Part shown: in pieces, positions 1 through 9,717 of the stretch | Layout of the letters: each line of letters opens with the position of its first letter | How positions within the stretch are numbered: the first letter of the stretch is position 1 | Origin: an uncultured Pelagimonas sp. | Lineage (GTDB): Bacteria > Pseudomonadota > Alphaproteobacteria > Rhodobacterales > Rhodobacteraceae | Assembly (NCBI GenBank): GCA_947499735.1 | Contig: CANMPP010000002.1 | Coordinates: 310,001 to 374,000, forward strand | Direction: 5' to 3' | Length of the DNA: 64,000 nucleotides | The notes under the pieces: model-generated | The model's input: the letters and a program-made list of their open reading frames with translations, nothing else | Told to the model about the DNA's origin: nothing | Database searches by the model: none | Made by a program: the position numbers and the translations under genes

Positions 1-575
1 TCAAACCACGTGTAGACCCATACGACGTTCATTTCGACATCTGGGTTCACCTTTTTGGCGTGCAGATAGGCCGAGTTGATGCCGCGGATGACTTCTGGGA
101 TTGGGAAGGACGCGATATAGCCGATTTTGTTCGACTTGGTCATGTTGCCAGCGATGTGGCCTTGAATTGCGCGGCCTTCATAGAAACGCGAGGAATAGGT
201 CGCTACGTTCTCTGCGGATTTATAACCAGTGGCGTGTTCGAATTTCACGTCTGGGAATTTTGCAGCCACTTCCAGCGTTGGATCCATGTAGCCGAAAGAT
301 GTCGTGAAGATGATGTCGGCACCAGATAGCGCCATCTGTGTGATGGCGCGTACGGCGTCTGCGCCTTCAGGCACGTTTTCCTGGTAGATTGTTTCAACCT
401 TGTCACCCAGCGCTTCTTCAACGGCCAAACGACCTTTGTCATGCTCATATGTCCAGCCGCCATCGCCCACAGGACCAACATAGACAAAGCCCGCTTTGAC
501 TGGATCATCGGCAAAAACGGTTGTCGCGGCCAGTGTGGCGGCGGCAACGGATGCAAAAAGTGTTCTGCGGTTCAT
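1..575 (-). CDS. BMP-family ABC transporter substrate-binding protein (partial, 3' end beyond window)
   Basis: Periplasmic binding protein of the basic membrane protein/nucleoside-binding family; it delivers ligand to the ABC transporter encoded upstream in the same direction. The ATG is at 573-575 and the frame stays open to base 1 (about 191 codons), so the C-terminus lies outside the window. The first ~22 residues (MNRRTLFASVAAATLAATTV) form a signal peptide with a likely cleavage after VFA. The following KAGFVYVGPVGDGGWTYEHD stretch and the later DIIFTTSFGYMDP and IGYIASFPIPEV segments are typical of the family. A ribosome binding site (GGGAG) lies inside the 3' end of the preceding ion channel gene, so the two are probably translationally coupled. 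Neighbouring xdh genes suggest a purine nucleoside or base as ligand; this is inference. Confidence 0.9.
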   Translation of the reverse strand, partial: MNRRTLFASVAAATLAATTVFADDPVKAGFVYVGPVGDGGWTYEHDKGRLAVEEALGDKVETIYQENVPEGADAVRAITQMALSGADIIFTTSFGYMDPTLEVAAKFPDVKFEHATGYKSAENVATYSSRFYEGRAIQGHIAGNMTKSNKIGYIASFPIPEVIRGINSAYLHAKKVNPDVEMNVVWVYTWF

Positions 576-576
576 A

Positions 577-1353
577 TTAGGTATCTCCCTGATATTTTGG
601 CTGCGTTTCGTCATGTTGTGCAGCGCGATTTGTTTTATTGTCTGTTCTGTCTGACGGGTTCAGCAGGGCTGCTGTTATCAATCCTGCTGGGATCGCCACA
701 ATCCCTAATCCAATTAAGAGAATAAAGCTGGTGAAAACGCGACCGCCCAGTGTAATGGGGGCCGCATCGCCATAGCCCACTGTCGTGAGCGTCACGATGG
801 CCCACCAGATCGATTGAGGGATCGAGCCGAAAACGTCTGGCTGCGCTGAGCGTTCGAAATGATATATCCCGACGGCCGCCAGAAACAGTACGATTGATGA
901 CAGTGCGACAAAGACGATCAGGTCTTCGCGGATTGACAGCAAGGCATGCGCGAATTTGTCGATCGCTTTGTTCATTCTGCCCAGGTGCAAGAGGCGCAAG
1001 GCGCGAAAGATATGCAGTATTCTGAGAACGGCGCTGTCTGGCCAAAGCAGTGTGACCATTGGGAGGATCGATAGGAAATCGATAATGCCCCAAAAGCTGA
1101 ACACATATCGCAACCGGTTTTCGGCGCTCCAGACCCGGATTCCATATTCTACAGCGAATAGGATGGATAGGGTGACGTTCAGCACGAACAAAGCAGTCCT
1201 GGCCTTGGGCGACAGATCGGGCACGGTTTGAATGGTCAAAACCGTGATGGAAATTAGGATTGCGCCGTAAAGTAGGATCAGCGGCAGGCGCCCTAAAAAG
1301 GAGTCCGCGCCATTTAGGGCCAATTGCGTCCGAGCGCGAAAAGTTTTTTGCAT
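577..1353 (-). CDS. Voltage-gated-type potassium channel protein
   Basis: Six-transmembrane ion channel subunit of 258 residues. The selectivity filter TTVGYGD lies near residue 192, between the pore helix (SIWWAIVTL) and S6 (FTSFILLIGLGIVAIPAG). An S4-like segment with spaced arginines (RILHIFRALRLLHLGR) suggests voltage sensing. There is no cytoplasmic RCK domain after S6, so it belongs to the short Ion_trans type. The gene sits 28 bp after the second permease and 1 bp before the substrate-binding protein gene of a purine-type ABC transporter, all on the minus strand, so it is probably co-transcribed. The family assignment is firm; why it sits here is not known. Confidence 0.88.
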   Translation of the reverse strand: MQKTFRARTQLALNGADSFLGRLPLILLYGAILISITVLTIQTVPDLSPKARTALFVLNVTLSILFAVEYGIRVWSAENRLRYVFSFWGIIDFLSILPMVTLLWPDSAVLRILHIFRALRLLHLGRMNKAIDKFAHALLSIREDLIVFVALSSIVLFLAAVGIYHFERSAQPDVFGSIPQSIWWAIVTLTTVGYGDAAPITLGGRVFTSFILLIGLGIVAIPAGLITAALLNPSDRTDNKTNRAAQHDETQPKYQGDT

Positions 1354-1381
1354 GACTTAACCCAAGCACGTGTCGCAAATC

Positions 1382-2305
1382 TTAGTTAGAAGCATGGAAA
1401 GCACGGCCCAATGCGGCAGGAGCACCATGGGCCCCTTTGGCCGAGATAATGACCAGAACGAGAATGGTGATCAAGTAGGGCGACGCAGAAAGCAGCGCGA
1501 CGGGCACCTGCGCCCCTGCGGCTTGCAGGTTCAGTTGCAAAACGGTGATGCCCCCGAAAAGGTACGCCCCAACCGCCACGCGGCCAGCACGCCATGAGGC
1601 GAAAACAACAATCGCCAATGCGATCCATCCAGCGCCTGCGGTCATGCCTTCTGTCCATTGCGGCACGCGCACCAAGCTTAGATATGCGCCGCCAAGGCCG
1701 GCACAGGCGCCGCCGAACATAATCGCCATGACGCGGACATTTACGACCTTATAGCCAAGTGCATGCGCGCTATCTGCGCTTTCACCGACTGCGCGCAGGA
1801 TCAGCCCGGCGCGCGTGTATTTCAGAAACGCCCAGACAGCCGCGACAAGTGCGAGCGAAAAATAGACCATGATGTCATGGCTCAGCAGCATGGGACCAAT
1901 CACGGGAATGTCGGACAAGATCGGGATGTCGAGTTTTGGCAAGGTCGGGGATTTGATCCCTTCATAGGGTTTGCCGATCAGCGATGATAGACCCAGCCCA
2001 ACTAGCGTCAGGCCAAGGCCCGTGGCGACCTGATTGGACAGTAAGTATTGTGTCAGGAACGCAAATGTCAGACTGAGAACTGCACCGGCACATGCGGCTG
2101 CGACAAAGCCAAGGCCGGGCGTGCCGGTGTTGACGGCAATGGCAAATCCCACCACGGCGCCAGTGATCATCATTCCTTCAACGCCAAGGTTCAGAACGCC
2201 TGCTTTTTCCACCACCATTTCACCAATCGCGGCCAGCAGGATCGGCGTGGCCGAAACCATGATCGAGGCGACAAGAAGGATCGGATTGATCGATGACAAA
2301 TCCAT
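1382..2305 (-). CDS. ABC transporter permease, nucleoside/BMP type (second permease)
   Basis: Inner membrane permease of 307 residues with about eight hydrophobic segments, of the branched-chain/nucleoside permease superfamily (YufQ/NupQ-like). The segment GEMVVEKAGVLNLGVEGMM near residues 28-46 is highly characteristic. The ATG overlaps the stop codon of the upstream permease (TAATG), showing translational coupling. It should form the translocation pore with that permease and be driven by the ATPase at 3393-4901. The nearby xdh genes make purine nucleosides or nucleobases the likely cargo; substrate is inferred, not shown by sequence. Confidence 0.9.
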   Translation of the reverse strand: MDLSSINPILLVASIMVSATPILLAAIGEMVVEKAGVLNLGVEGMMITGAVVGFAIAVNTGTPGLGFVAAACAGAVLSLTFAFLTQYLLSNQVATGLGLTLVGLGLSSLIGKPYEGIKSPTLPKLDIPILSDIPVIGPMLLSHDIMVYFSLALVAAVWAFLKYTRAGLILRAVGESADSAHALGYKVVNVRVMAIMFGGACAGLGGAYLSLVRVPQWTEGMTAGAGWIALAIVVFASWRAGRVAVGAYLFGGITVLQLNLQAAGAQVPVALLSASPYLITILVLVIISAKGAHGAPAALGRAFHASN

Positions 2306-3396
2306 TATGCGGCTCCTTTCGCGGAGGACGTGAACCGGATGCGGAAATTGACCAAGACATCAGCGGCCAGCAGGAAGAACAGCAACATGCCTTGGAAAAG
2401 CTGGATCGCTGCCGCGGGCATGGCCAGCATCAATTGGGTCAATTCGCCACCAATGTAAGTCAGGGCCATTAGTAGGCCTGCCAGTAGGATGCCGATTGGG
2501 TTCAGACGGCCTAAAAAGGCCACGATAATCGCGGTGAACCCATATCCGGCATTAAAGCCGATATTGACCACGCCAGCTGGGCCCGTGACCTCAAAAATCC
2601 CAGCAAGACCAGCCAATGCGCCAGATAGGCCCATACAGATTAGGATCATGGCAGACGGGTTCACGCCTGCAAAACGCGCAGCACGTGGCGCTTCGCCGCT
2701 GAGGCGGATTTGAAACCCCAAAAGGTGTTTCGTCATCAGCGCATAGGCTGCGATCACCGCGATAAACGCGGCCAAAACGCCCCAATGCATGCCTGTGCCG
2801 GAAATGATATCTGCGTTAAAGGCCGCATCCCATTCTTTGAAATTACGGCTGCCGGGAAATCCGCGACCATCCGGGTTACGCAGAAATCCAGATGCCGCCG
2901 TGGCCAAAATGTTTTCAGCGACATAGACCAACATCAACGAGACAAGGATTTCGTTTGTGCCCAGCTTTGTCTTTAACAAGGCCGGGATCATGGCCCAAAT
3001 CCAGCCACCCAACATGCCAAAAATCAACATCAGCGGGAAAATAAAAATGCTGTCCGAGGGGTAGAATGCCAGACCCGCTGCCGCACCGCAGACCGCGCCG
3101 ATAATGTATTGACCTTCTGCGCCAATATTCCAGATCCCGGCCTTGAACCCAAGAGACAGGCCAATGGCGATCAGGATCAGCGGGCCTGCTTTGACCAACA
3201 GTTGTGGACGGGTGTAAGAGGCAAATTGAGTGTTAAAGATCGGATCCCAGAAAATCGTGCGGATCGCTTCAAACGGGTCGACCCCCATCATGCCAAACAT
3301 CGCGCCGCCTACGATCATGGTCAGGGCGATGGCGACAAAGGGCGTGAGATAGGTCCAATGCTTGGAAGGTTCGGGTCGTTTTTCCAGCGTGATCAT
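2305..3396 (-). CDS. ABC transporter permease, nucleoside/BMP type (first permease)
   Basis: Membrane permease of 363 residues (YufP/NupP-like). It has the usual longer N-terminus followed by many hydrophobic helices; GFKAGIWNIGAEGQYIIGA near residue 85 and PAGVVNIGFNAGYGFTAI further on are family hallmarks. The ATG overlaps the ATPase stop (ATGA), and its own stop overlaps the start of the second permease. The two permeases probably form a heterodimer in the inner membrane. Confidence 0.9.
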   Translation of the reverse strand: MITLEKRPEPSKHWTYLTPFVAIALTMIVGGAMFGMMGVDPFEAIRTIFWDPIFNTQFASYTRPQLLVKAGPLILIAIGLSLGFKAGIWNIGAEGQYIIGAVCGAAAGLAFYPSDSIFIFPLMLIFGMLGGWIWAMIPALLKTKLGTNEILVSLMLVYVAENILATAASGFLRNPDGRGFPGSRNFKEWDAAFNADIISGTGMHWGVLAAFIAVIAAYALMTKHLLGFQIRLSGEAPRAARFAGVNPSAMILICMGLSGALAGLAGIFEVTGPAGVVNIGFNAGYGFTAIIVAFLGRLNPIGILLAGLLMALTYIGGELTQLMLAMPAAAIQLFQGMLLFFLLAADVLVNFRIRFTSSAKGAA

Positions 3397-4901
3397 GCTG
3401 CCGCTCCTTCCATGCCGCCCATCATCAGGCCGATTTGTTCCATGTCGAGATCACTGACTTTGCGCGCCGCAGACAGGCGACCTTCGTTTAGCGCGGCGAA
3501 GTTGTCGGAGATTTCCAACAATTCGTCCAAATCCTGACTGATCACCAAAATGGCTGCCCCGTTTGCGGCCAGATCCAACAGGGCCTGACGGATTGCCGCC
3601 GCAGCAGCAGCGTCAACACCCCATGTGGGTTGGTTGATGATCAAAATATCCGGGTTTTGCAGCACTTCGCGGCCCACAACAAATTTTTGCAAATTACCGC
3701 CTGATAAGGCACGGGCAGCCACATGCGCGCCGGGTGTGCGGACGTCAAATTTCCGGATGACATCTTCGGCGAAATGGCGGGCTTTACGCCAATTGACGAT
3801 CTTCTTTGGGGATAGGTTCTGTCGATCAGCCCCAGTTAGAAGCGCGTTTTCGATCAGGCTCATATCTGGCGCGGCCGCATGGCCTAACCGTTCCTCAGGT
3901 GCCGCAAGCAGGCCCATTTTGCGTCGTGCTAGCGTGCCGATGCGGCTGATATCTTGTCCATTCATGGCAATCGACCCGGCAGGCGCAAGGCGTTCGCCAG
4001 ACAGGGCCAGTAGCAATTCGTCCTGACCATTGCCTGCCACACCGCCGATGCCCAGGACCTCGCCCTTGCGCAATGACAGGGTTACTTCGCGCAGAGGTGT
4101 TCCGAAATCATCCATGGCAGGCAGCGACAGATTAGAAACCTGAAGTGCAACATCGCCCATAGCGCGATTATGCGCAGCAGGGGTTGCAAAGCTGGATCCA
4201 ACCATCATTTCAGCCATCTCCCGCGCGGTCGTTTCCGCAGGAATGCAGGTGCCCACGTTTTTGCCCCCGCGCAGGATCGTAGCGTTGTCACACAAGGCGC
4301 GGATCTCTTCCAATTTATGCGAGATATAGAGGATCGAACGCCCTTCGGCCCGCAGCTGGTTCAGGGTCTTAAACAAAACCTCTACCTCTTGCGGAGTCAG
4401 AACCGAGGTCGGTTCGTCCATGATCAACAGTTTGGGGTTTTGCAACAGGCAGCGAATGATTTCGACGCGCTGGCGTTCGCCGACAGACAAGGTGCCAACC
4501 GTGCGGTCAGGGTCCAATGGCAGGCCATATTTTTCCGACACATCGCGGATTTGTTTGGCCAAATCGCGCATAGGAGGGGGCGTTTCCATGCCAAGAGCGA
4601 CGTTTTCAGCAACGTTGAGCGCTTCAAAAAGGGAAAAGTGTTGGAACACCATCGCGACACCGGATTTGCGCGCCATGCTGGGTTTTGTTGGGGCAAAAGG
4701 CGACCCGTTCAGGACCATCTCGCCCCGATCAGGTTTGACCAGGCCATAGATCATTTTGACCAAAGTGGATTTACCCGCACCATTCTCGCCCAGCAAAGCG
4801 TGAATTTCGCCTGTTCCAATGTGAAAACCAACATCGTCATTGGCCACAACACCGGGATAGGCTTTTGTCAGGCCTGAGAGGCTGAGAAGGGGTTGCTCCA
4901 C
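3393..4901 (-). CDS. ABC transporter ATP-binding protein with two nucleotide-binding domains (nucleoside/BMP type)
   Basis: Cytoplasmic ATPase of 502 residues with two tandem ABC domains, as usual for ribose/nucleoside-type transporters. Domain 1 has Walker A GENGAGKST (about residues 38-46), signature LSVGERQRVEI and Walker B LLIMDEPTS. Domain 2 is degenerate at its Walker A (GGVAGNGQDE) but keeps the signature ALSGGNLQKFVVGRE, as is normal in this family. The start codon is GTG at 4899-4901, supported by an AAGGAG ribosome binding site. The start lies 34 bp inside the 3' end of xdhC, so the transporter is read from the same operon as xanthine dehydrogenase. Confidence 0.92.
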   Translation of the reverse strand: MEQPLLSLSGLTKAYPGVVANDDVGFHIGTGEIHALLGENGAGKSTLVKMIYGLVKPDRGEMVLNGSPFAPTKPSMARKSGVAMVFQHFSLFEALNVAENVALGMETPPPMRDLAKQIRDVSEKYGLPLDPDRTVGTLSVGERQRVEIIRCLLQNPKLLIMDEPTSVLTPQEVEVLFKTLNQLRAEGRSILYISHKLEEIRALCDNATILRGGKNVGTCIPAETTAREMAEMMVGSSFATPAAHNRAMGDVALQVSNLSLPAMDDFGTPLREVTLSLRKGEVLGIGGVAGNGQDELLLALSGERLAPAGSIAMNGQDISRIGTLARRKMGLLAAPEERLGHAAAPDMSLIENALLTGADRQNLSPKKIVNWRKARHFAEDVIRKFDVRTPGAHVAARALSGGNLQKFVVGREVLQNPDILIINQPTWGVDAAAAAAIRQALLDLAANGAAILVISQDLDELLEISDNFAALNEGRLSAARKVSDLDMEQIGLMMGGMEGAAA

Positions 4902-5806
4902 GTCTGGATCTCCTTGGGTCTAAAGCTCATTAATTGAGCGGAAACCCCTATAGCAATTGCCTGCGGATGCTTACCAAGTGATTTTTGACCAATTGGACAG
5001 CAAATGCGTAAAATTTCATCGCGCGAATGGCCGAGAGTTTCAAGCCTTTTGCGGAAACGAGTCCATTTTGTTTCGGACCCAATGAGACCACAAAAGCCAA
5101 AACCACGGGCCAAAAGGGAATGACACAGCTGAAAATCTATTTCATGCGAATAGGTCAGGATCAGGTGCTGCGCATCTTTGGGCGCGTGGGTGGCCAATAG
5201 ATGTGGTTCGACAGCGGGCAGTTTGGTTACATTTGCAGGGATGGCATCTGGAAAGCGATCCGCGGCAGTATCGACCCAAGTGATGGCAAGATCTGGCAGC
5301 GGGGATAACACATCGACCAGAGCGCGCCCCACATGGCCTGCGCCCCAGATCCAGATCTGTTGTGTCGCCTGACTGACCGGTTCGATCATCCAGTCCTGAA
5401 CCAATTGTGCTGGGGTCCGCAAACCCTGCGCGCGGGAATGATCTAGAACACGGCGCACGGCCAGTGGCATTGCGCCGGGCCCTCGGGCTATGACATTCCC
5501 GTCCAGCGCAGCCACAGATGCGGCATCCCAGTGTTCGGTCAGTAAAGTTACCGCACCACCACAGCATTGGCCCAGCGATGGGCCCAATGCGTGTCGCGTT
5601 AAACCGGTGCGCCCTGAGCGCGCGGCATCGGCTGCCGCCAGCTCCAATGCGCCACCACCTATTGTGCCTGATTGCCCATCGGCCCAAACCAGCATGGCGG
5701 CACCAACCTCTCGCGGGGCAGATCCTGCGACATCGGCGATCACCACGCGGGCCACTGATCCATGCGCCTTTATGGCCGCAGTCAGGTTGTGCAGATCAAA
5801 GCTCAT
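4868..5806 (-). CDS. xdhC: Xanthine dehydrogenase accessory protein XdhC
   Basis: Molybdenum cofactor-binding chaperone of 312 residues that inserts sulfurated cofactor into xanthine dehydrogenase. The N-terminal XdhC/CoxI domain shows GSAPREVGAAMLV, TIGGGALE and LGQCCGG; the C-terminal Rossmann domain begins with IWIWGAGHVGRALVDV. Its start overlaps the xdhB stop (ATGA) and its end overlaps the ABC ATPase gene by 34 bp. Position directly after xdhAB is the standard operon order. Confidence 0.93.
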   Translation of the reverse strand: MSFDLHNLTAAIKAHGSVARVVIADVAGSAPREVGAAMLVWADGQSGTIGGGALELAAADAARSGRTGLTRHALGPSLGQCCGGAVTLLTEHWDAASVAALDGNVIARGPGAMPLAVRRVLDHSRAQGLRTPAQLVQDWMIEPVSQATQQIWIWGAGHVGRALVDVLSPLPDLAITWVDTAADRFPDAIPANVTKLPAVEPHLLATHAPKDAQHLILTYSHEIDFQLCHSLLARGFGFCGLIGSETKWTRFRKRLETLGHSRDEILRICCPIGQKSLGKHPQAIAIGVSAQLMSFRPKEIQTWSNPFSASQA

Positions 5807-8085
5807 GTTTGTAGCTTACTGGTCGCCATCAACACCCTTTCAGGCGTCGCTGGTGCATCCAAAGATGGGTAGTCGGACCCACAAGTTGCAATCGCATCTG
5901 ACAGGGCCAACCAAACAGAAATGCCGTGATTGAATGGGGGTTCGCCAACAGCTTTTGAGCGATAAATCGTGTCCTCGGCGTTCTCGTTTTCATAGAGCGC
6001 GACATTGAAAATTTCGGGCATGTCTGATGCGGCGGGGATCTTATAGGTCGATGGCGCATGGGTGCGCAGACGCCCCTTTGCGTCCCAAACCAATTCCTCG
6101 GTCGTCAGCCAACCCGCGCCTTGCACAAAGGCACCTTCGATCTGACCCTTGTCCAACGCCGGGTTCAAGGACGCGCCGCAATCATGCAACACATCGGCAC
6201 GCAAGATGCGGTATTCGCCTGTCAGCGTGTCAATGGCCACTTCGCTGCAGGCCGCGCCATAGGCGAAATAGAAAAACGGACGCCCCGTGCCATTCACGCG
6301 ATCCCAAGTGATTTTTGGCGTTTTGTAAAACCCGGTCGAGGAGAGCGAAACGCGATTGACGTAACAGATCTCCGCCGCTTTGGCGAAAGGCATCTCTTCG
6401 CCGCCAATGCGTACCTTTCCATCGGCAAAGATCACATCTTCAGGCGCGGCTTGGTGCAGCTCTGCCAGCTTTTCCGCCATGCGTTCGCGGATCGTGTCAC
6501 AGGCGATTTTCACGGCCATACCGTTCAGGTCAGCGCCAGAGGAAGCTGCCGTTGCGGATGTGTTGGGCACTTTGGCGGTGTCCGTTGCCGTAATGCGCAC
6601 CATTTCAACCGGCACACCAAATCCGCTGGCTGCGACCTGCGCGACCTTTTGAAACAGGCCCTGACCCATTTCTGTGCCGCCATGGTTCATAGCAATCGAT
6701 CCGTCCTGATAGACATGGACCAATGCACCGGCTTGGTTCAGGTGGGTTAGGGTAAAGGAAATGCCAAATTTCACAGGCGTCAGGGCGATGCCCTTTTTGA
6801 TCACGGGATTTTTGGCGTTCCAATCGGCAATCGCTGCTTTGCGCGCGGCGTAATCCGATGATGTCTCTAACTGGTCTACCAGATCGTGGATCACACTGTC
6901 CTCAATCACCTGACCATAGGGCGTGGTTTGTTCTTCACCCCCCGGCGGCAAATAGAAATTGACCTTGCGCACATCCAATGGATCCTTGCCCAGCACATGG
7001 GCGATATGATCCATCACGCGTTCAATCCCCACAATCCCTTGCGGGCCACCAAAACCGCGATAGGCGGTGTTGCTTTGCGTGTTGGTTTTCAGACGATGGC
7101 TTTCAATCCGCGCATGGGGCAGGTTGTAGGCGTTATCGGCGTGTAGCATCGCGCGGTCCCCAACCGGCAGCGACAGATCCGCAGACCAGCCACAGCGCAC
7201 CAGATGGCTGAAATCGACGCCCAGCAATTTGCCCGTCTCGTCAAAGCCTGCGCGATACGAAATTTTAAAATCGTGACGCTTGCCTGTGATGACCATGTCG
7301 TCATCGCGGTCATAGCGCATTTTCGCGGGTTTGTTCAAAGCACTGGCAACCACAGCACAGGCAACGGCCAGATAGTTGCCCTGACTTTCTTTGCCGCCAA
7401 AACCACCCCCCATGCGACGGACCTCGACCTTGACGCTATGCATCGGGATATGCAGCGCATGGGCGACCTTGTGTTGGATTTCGGTCGGATGCTGGGTTGA
7501 GCTATGTACCGTTAGATCGCCGCCCTCTTGCGGGAACACCAATGCGGCCTGACCTTCCAGGTAGAAATGTTCCTGCCCACCCAGATCAAATGTGTCCTCA
7601 ACCACATGCGGCGCATCGGCAATTGCGGTGGGGGCATCGCCTTTGGTCCAAACCACAGGGCCATCTTCAAACCGGCTATTCGCGGCCATGGCCTCATCCA
7701 CCGTTAGGATCGGTGTTTCCTCGGAATAGGTGATTTTGCCCAAACGTGCGGCTTTGCGTGCGGCTAGATGGGATGTGGCCGCGACGAGAAACAAGGGCTG
7801 GCCCATGAAATGGACCGACCCTTTGGAAAGCATCGGTTCATCACCAATAGACGGGCTGCAATCGCAATCCGTCGGTAGATCATCGGCACTCCATACGCGG
7901 ACAACGCCGTCGGCAGCAACAACATCAGCTAGATCCATTGACGTGACCTGTCCACGCGCAATCGTTGCCGTTCCAAAGGCTAGATGCAGCGTGCCCGCAG
8001 GCACCGGAATGTCGTCGATATAGCGGGCTGTGCCAGACACATGTAGTTCGGCGGCGTCGTGTTTCAGGGACTTGTGGACGCTCAT
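5803..8085 (-). CDS. xdhB: Xanthine dehydrogenase molybdenum-binding subunit XdhB
   Basis: Large catalytic subunit of 760 residues that oxidises hypoxanthine to xanthine and xanthine to urate. Molybdopterin-binding signatures are present: RMGGGFGGKE near residue 230, AYRGFGGPQG near 350, and KAVGEPPFNHG near the C-terminus, whose Glu is the family's catalytic base. There is no signal peptide, consistent with a cytoplasmic enzyme. The start overlaps the xdhA stop (ATGA) and the stop overlaps the xdhC start. Length is that usual for bacterial XdhB. Confidence 0.95.
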   Translation of the reverse strand: MSVHKSLKHDAAELHVSGTARYIDDIPVPAGTLHLAFGTATIARGQVTSMDLADVVAADGVVRVWSADDLPTDCDCSPSIGDEPMLSKGSVHFMGQPLFLVAATSHLAARKAARLGKITYSEETPILTVDEAMAANSRFEDGPVVWTKGDAPTAIADAPHVVEDTFDLGGQEHFYLEGQAALVFPQEGGDLTVHSSTQHPTEIQHKVAHALHIPMHSVKVEVRRMGGGFGGKESQGNYLAVACAVVASALNKPAKMRYDRDDDMVITGKRHDFKISYRAGFDETGKLLGVDFSHLVRCGWSADLSLPVGDRAMLHADNAYNLPHARIESHRLKTNTQSNTAYRGFGGPQGIVGIERVMDHIAHVLGKDPLDVRKVNFYLPPGGEEQTTPYGQVIEDSVIHDLVDQLETSSDYAARKAAIADWNAKNPVIKKGIALTPVKFGISFTLTHLNQAGALVHVYQDGSIAMNHGGTEMGQGLFQKVAQVAASGFGVPVEMVRITATDTAKVPNTSATAASSGADLNGMAVKIACDTIRERMAEKLAELHQAAPEDVIFADGKVRIGGEEMPFAKAAEICYVNRVSLSSTGFYKTPKITWDRVNGTGRPFFYFAYGAACSEVAIDTLTGEYRILRADVLHDCGASLNPALDKGQIEGAFVQGAGWLTTEELVWDAKGRLRTHAPSTYKIPAASDMPEIFNVALYENENAEDTIYRSKAVGEPPFNHGISVWLALSDAIATCGSDYPSLDAPATPERVLMATSKLQT

Positions 8086-9449
8086 GGTGTGACCTCCAAA
8101 ACAGATGTGGCAGCACCCTGATCTTCCATCAGATAGCGATTTAGCATGTTGCGCGCTGCCATCAGGCGGTAATCAGCGCTGGCACGCATATCAGACAAAG
8201 GCGTGAAATCCTTGGCCCATTCACCTGCAATCGCATCCAGAGTTTCGGCAGTCCACGGCTGACCTGTCAAAGCGGCCTCGACATGGGTGGCGCGTTTGGG
8301 AATGCCCGCCATGCCGCCAAAGGCGATGCTTGCTGATGTTACGATGCCATCGGCAACCTCAATATAGAACGCACCACAAACGGCAGAAATATCCTGATCA
8401 AACCGCTTGCTCAGCTTATAGACCTTTAGCCGATCTGCGATTTTGGGCACACTGACCGCCTCCACAAATTCGCCCTTTGCGCGGTCTTGTTTACCGTAAT
8501 CGATAAAGAAATCTTCCAGCGGGATATCCCGGGTTCGTGACCCTTTGCGCAAATGCAACACCGCCCCCAGCGCGATCAGCGGTGGCGGGCTGTCCCCAAT
8601 GGGCGATCCATTCGCGATGTTCCCGCCCAGCGTGGCGGCACCGCGGATCTGTGTTGACGCAAAACGGCGGATCATTTCCCCAAGGGACGGGTAATGCGCG
8701 CCCAGAACAGTATGGGCCACATCCATTGGCACGCCTGCACCGATGCGGATCATATCTTCGGTTTCCACCACTTCGCGCAATTCTGCGCAGCGGTTGAGGA
8801 AAATCATCTTGTCCAAATCCTGCAGACCCTTGGTGACCCAAAGCCCGACATCTGTTGCGCCAGCCACAATCACAGCATCTGGATTGGCATCATAAACTGT
8901 TGCCAGTTCAGCAAGTGTTGCTGGGGCAAAGGTGGTTGCCTCAACGTCTGGGGAATATTCTAGATCACCGGCCAACCAATCAGGCGCAGACGCATTTTCG
9001 CAGGCTTTGGCGGCCTCAAGGATTGGCAGATATCCGGTGCAGCGGCACAGATTGCCAGACACAACATCCGCATGATCCTTGCGCCCGTTCATATGGCCGA
9101 CGACCATCGACATGACAAAGCCCGGTGTGCAGAACCCACATTGGCTGCCATGTAGATCAATCATCGCCTGTTGGATCGGATGCAATTCCCCGTTCGGTCC
9201 ACGCAGCCCATCCACGGTCCGCACCGCTTTGCCATGCAGTTGCGGCAAGAACAGGATGCATGCGTTCAACGCACGCGCCGTGCCTTGATGCGTGACCATG
9301 ATCGAACAAGCGCCACAATCGCCTTCGTTGCAGCCTTCTTTTGTGCCCGTCAGATTGCGAATTTCCCGAAGATATTCCAGCAGGGTCTGTGTCTGGGACA
9401 CATCCCGCAGTGTGACGCTCTCCCCGTTTAGAAGAAAGGTAACATTCAT
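8082..9449 (-). CDS. xdhA: Xanthine dehydrogenase small subunit XdhA ([2Fe-2S] and FAD domains)
   Basis: Electron-transfer subunit of 455 residues. The N-terminal plant-type ferredoxin domain has the cysteine set CNEGDCGACS. The second [2Fe-2S] domain has SQCGFCTPGF and NLCRCTGYLPI. The C-terminal half is the FAD-binding domain, with GGNIANGSPIGDSPP. It passes electrons from the Mo centre of XdhB to NAD+. It is the first gene of the minus-strand operon; the 268 bp between it and dnaE must hold its promoter, but I cannot place boxes with confidence. Confidence 0.95.
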   Translation of the reverse strand: MNVTFLLNGESVTLRDVSQTQTLLEYLREIRNLTGTKEGCNEGDCGACSIMVTHQGTARALNACILFLPQLHGKAVRTVDGLRGPNGELHPIQQAMIDLHGSQCGFCTPGFVMSMVVGHMNGRKDHADVVSGNLCRCTGYLPILEAAKACENASAPDWLAGDLEYSPDVEATTFAPATLAELATVYDANPDAVIVAGATDVGLWVTKGLQDLDKMIFLNRCAELREVVETEDMIRIGAGVPMDVAHTVLGAHYPSLGEMIRRFASTQIRGAATLGGNIANGSPIGDSPPPLIALGAVLHLRKGSRTRDIPLEDFFIDYGKQDRAKGEFVEAVSVPKIADRLKVYKLSKRFDQDISAVCGAFYIEVADGIVTSASIAFGGMAGIPKRATHVEAALTGQPWTAETLDAIAGEWAKDFTPLSDMRASADYRLMAARNMLNRYLMEDQGAATSVLEVTP

Positions 9450-9717
9450 ATTGTCATAACCGGCCGCTTTACTTTTTGCCTTGGTCGGGTGTCATCCCCA
9501 TGACCTTGGTGCGCGTCTTCGATGCGGCGTAGAAGACTTGCGCTGAACTGTCGCAGAGCAGGTTAGTCGTCATGCGCGATTAAATGCAAGAGGATCTATG
9601 CAAAATCTGATGTCCAATAAAGGTGGGGTTGTTTGGATGCGCAGTCTGCAGTCACCTTTGGGCCAAAATGCACTGTGACGCATTCCCTTTCCTGTGCCGC
9701 GGCTTTAATCTACCCCA

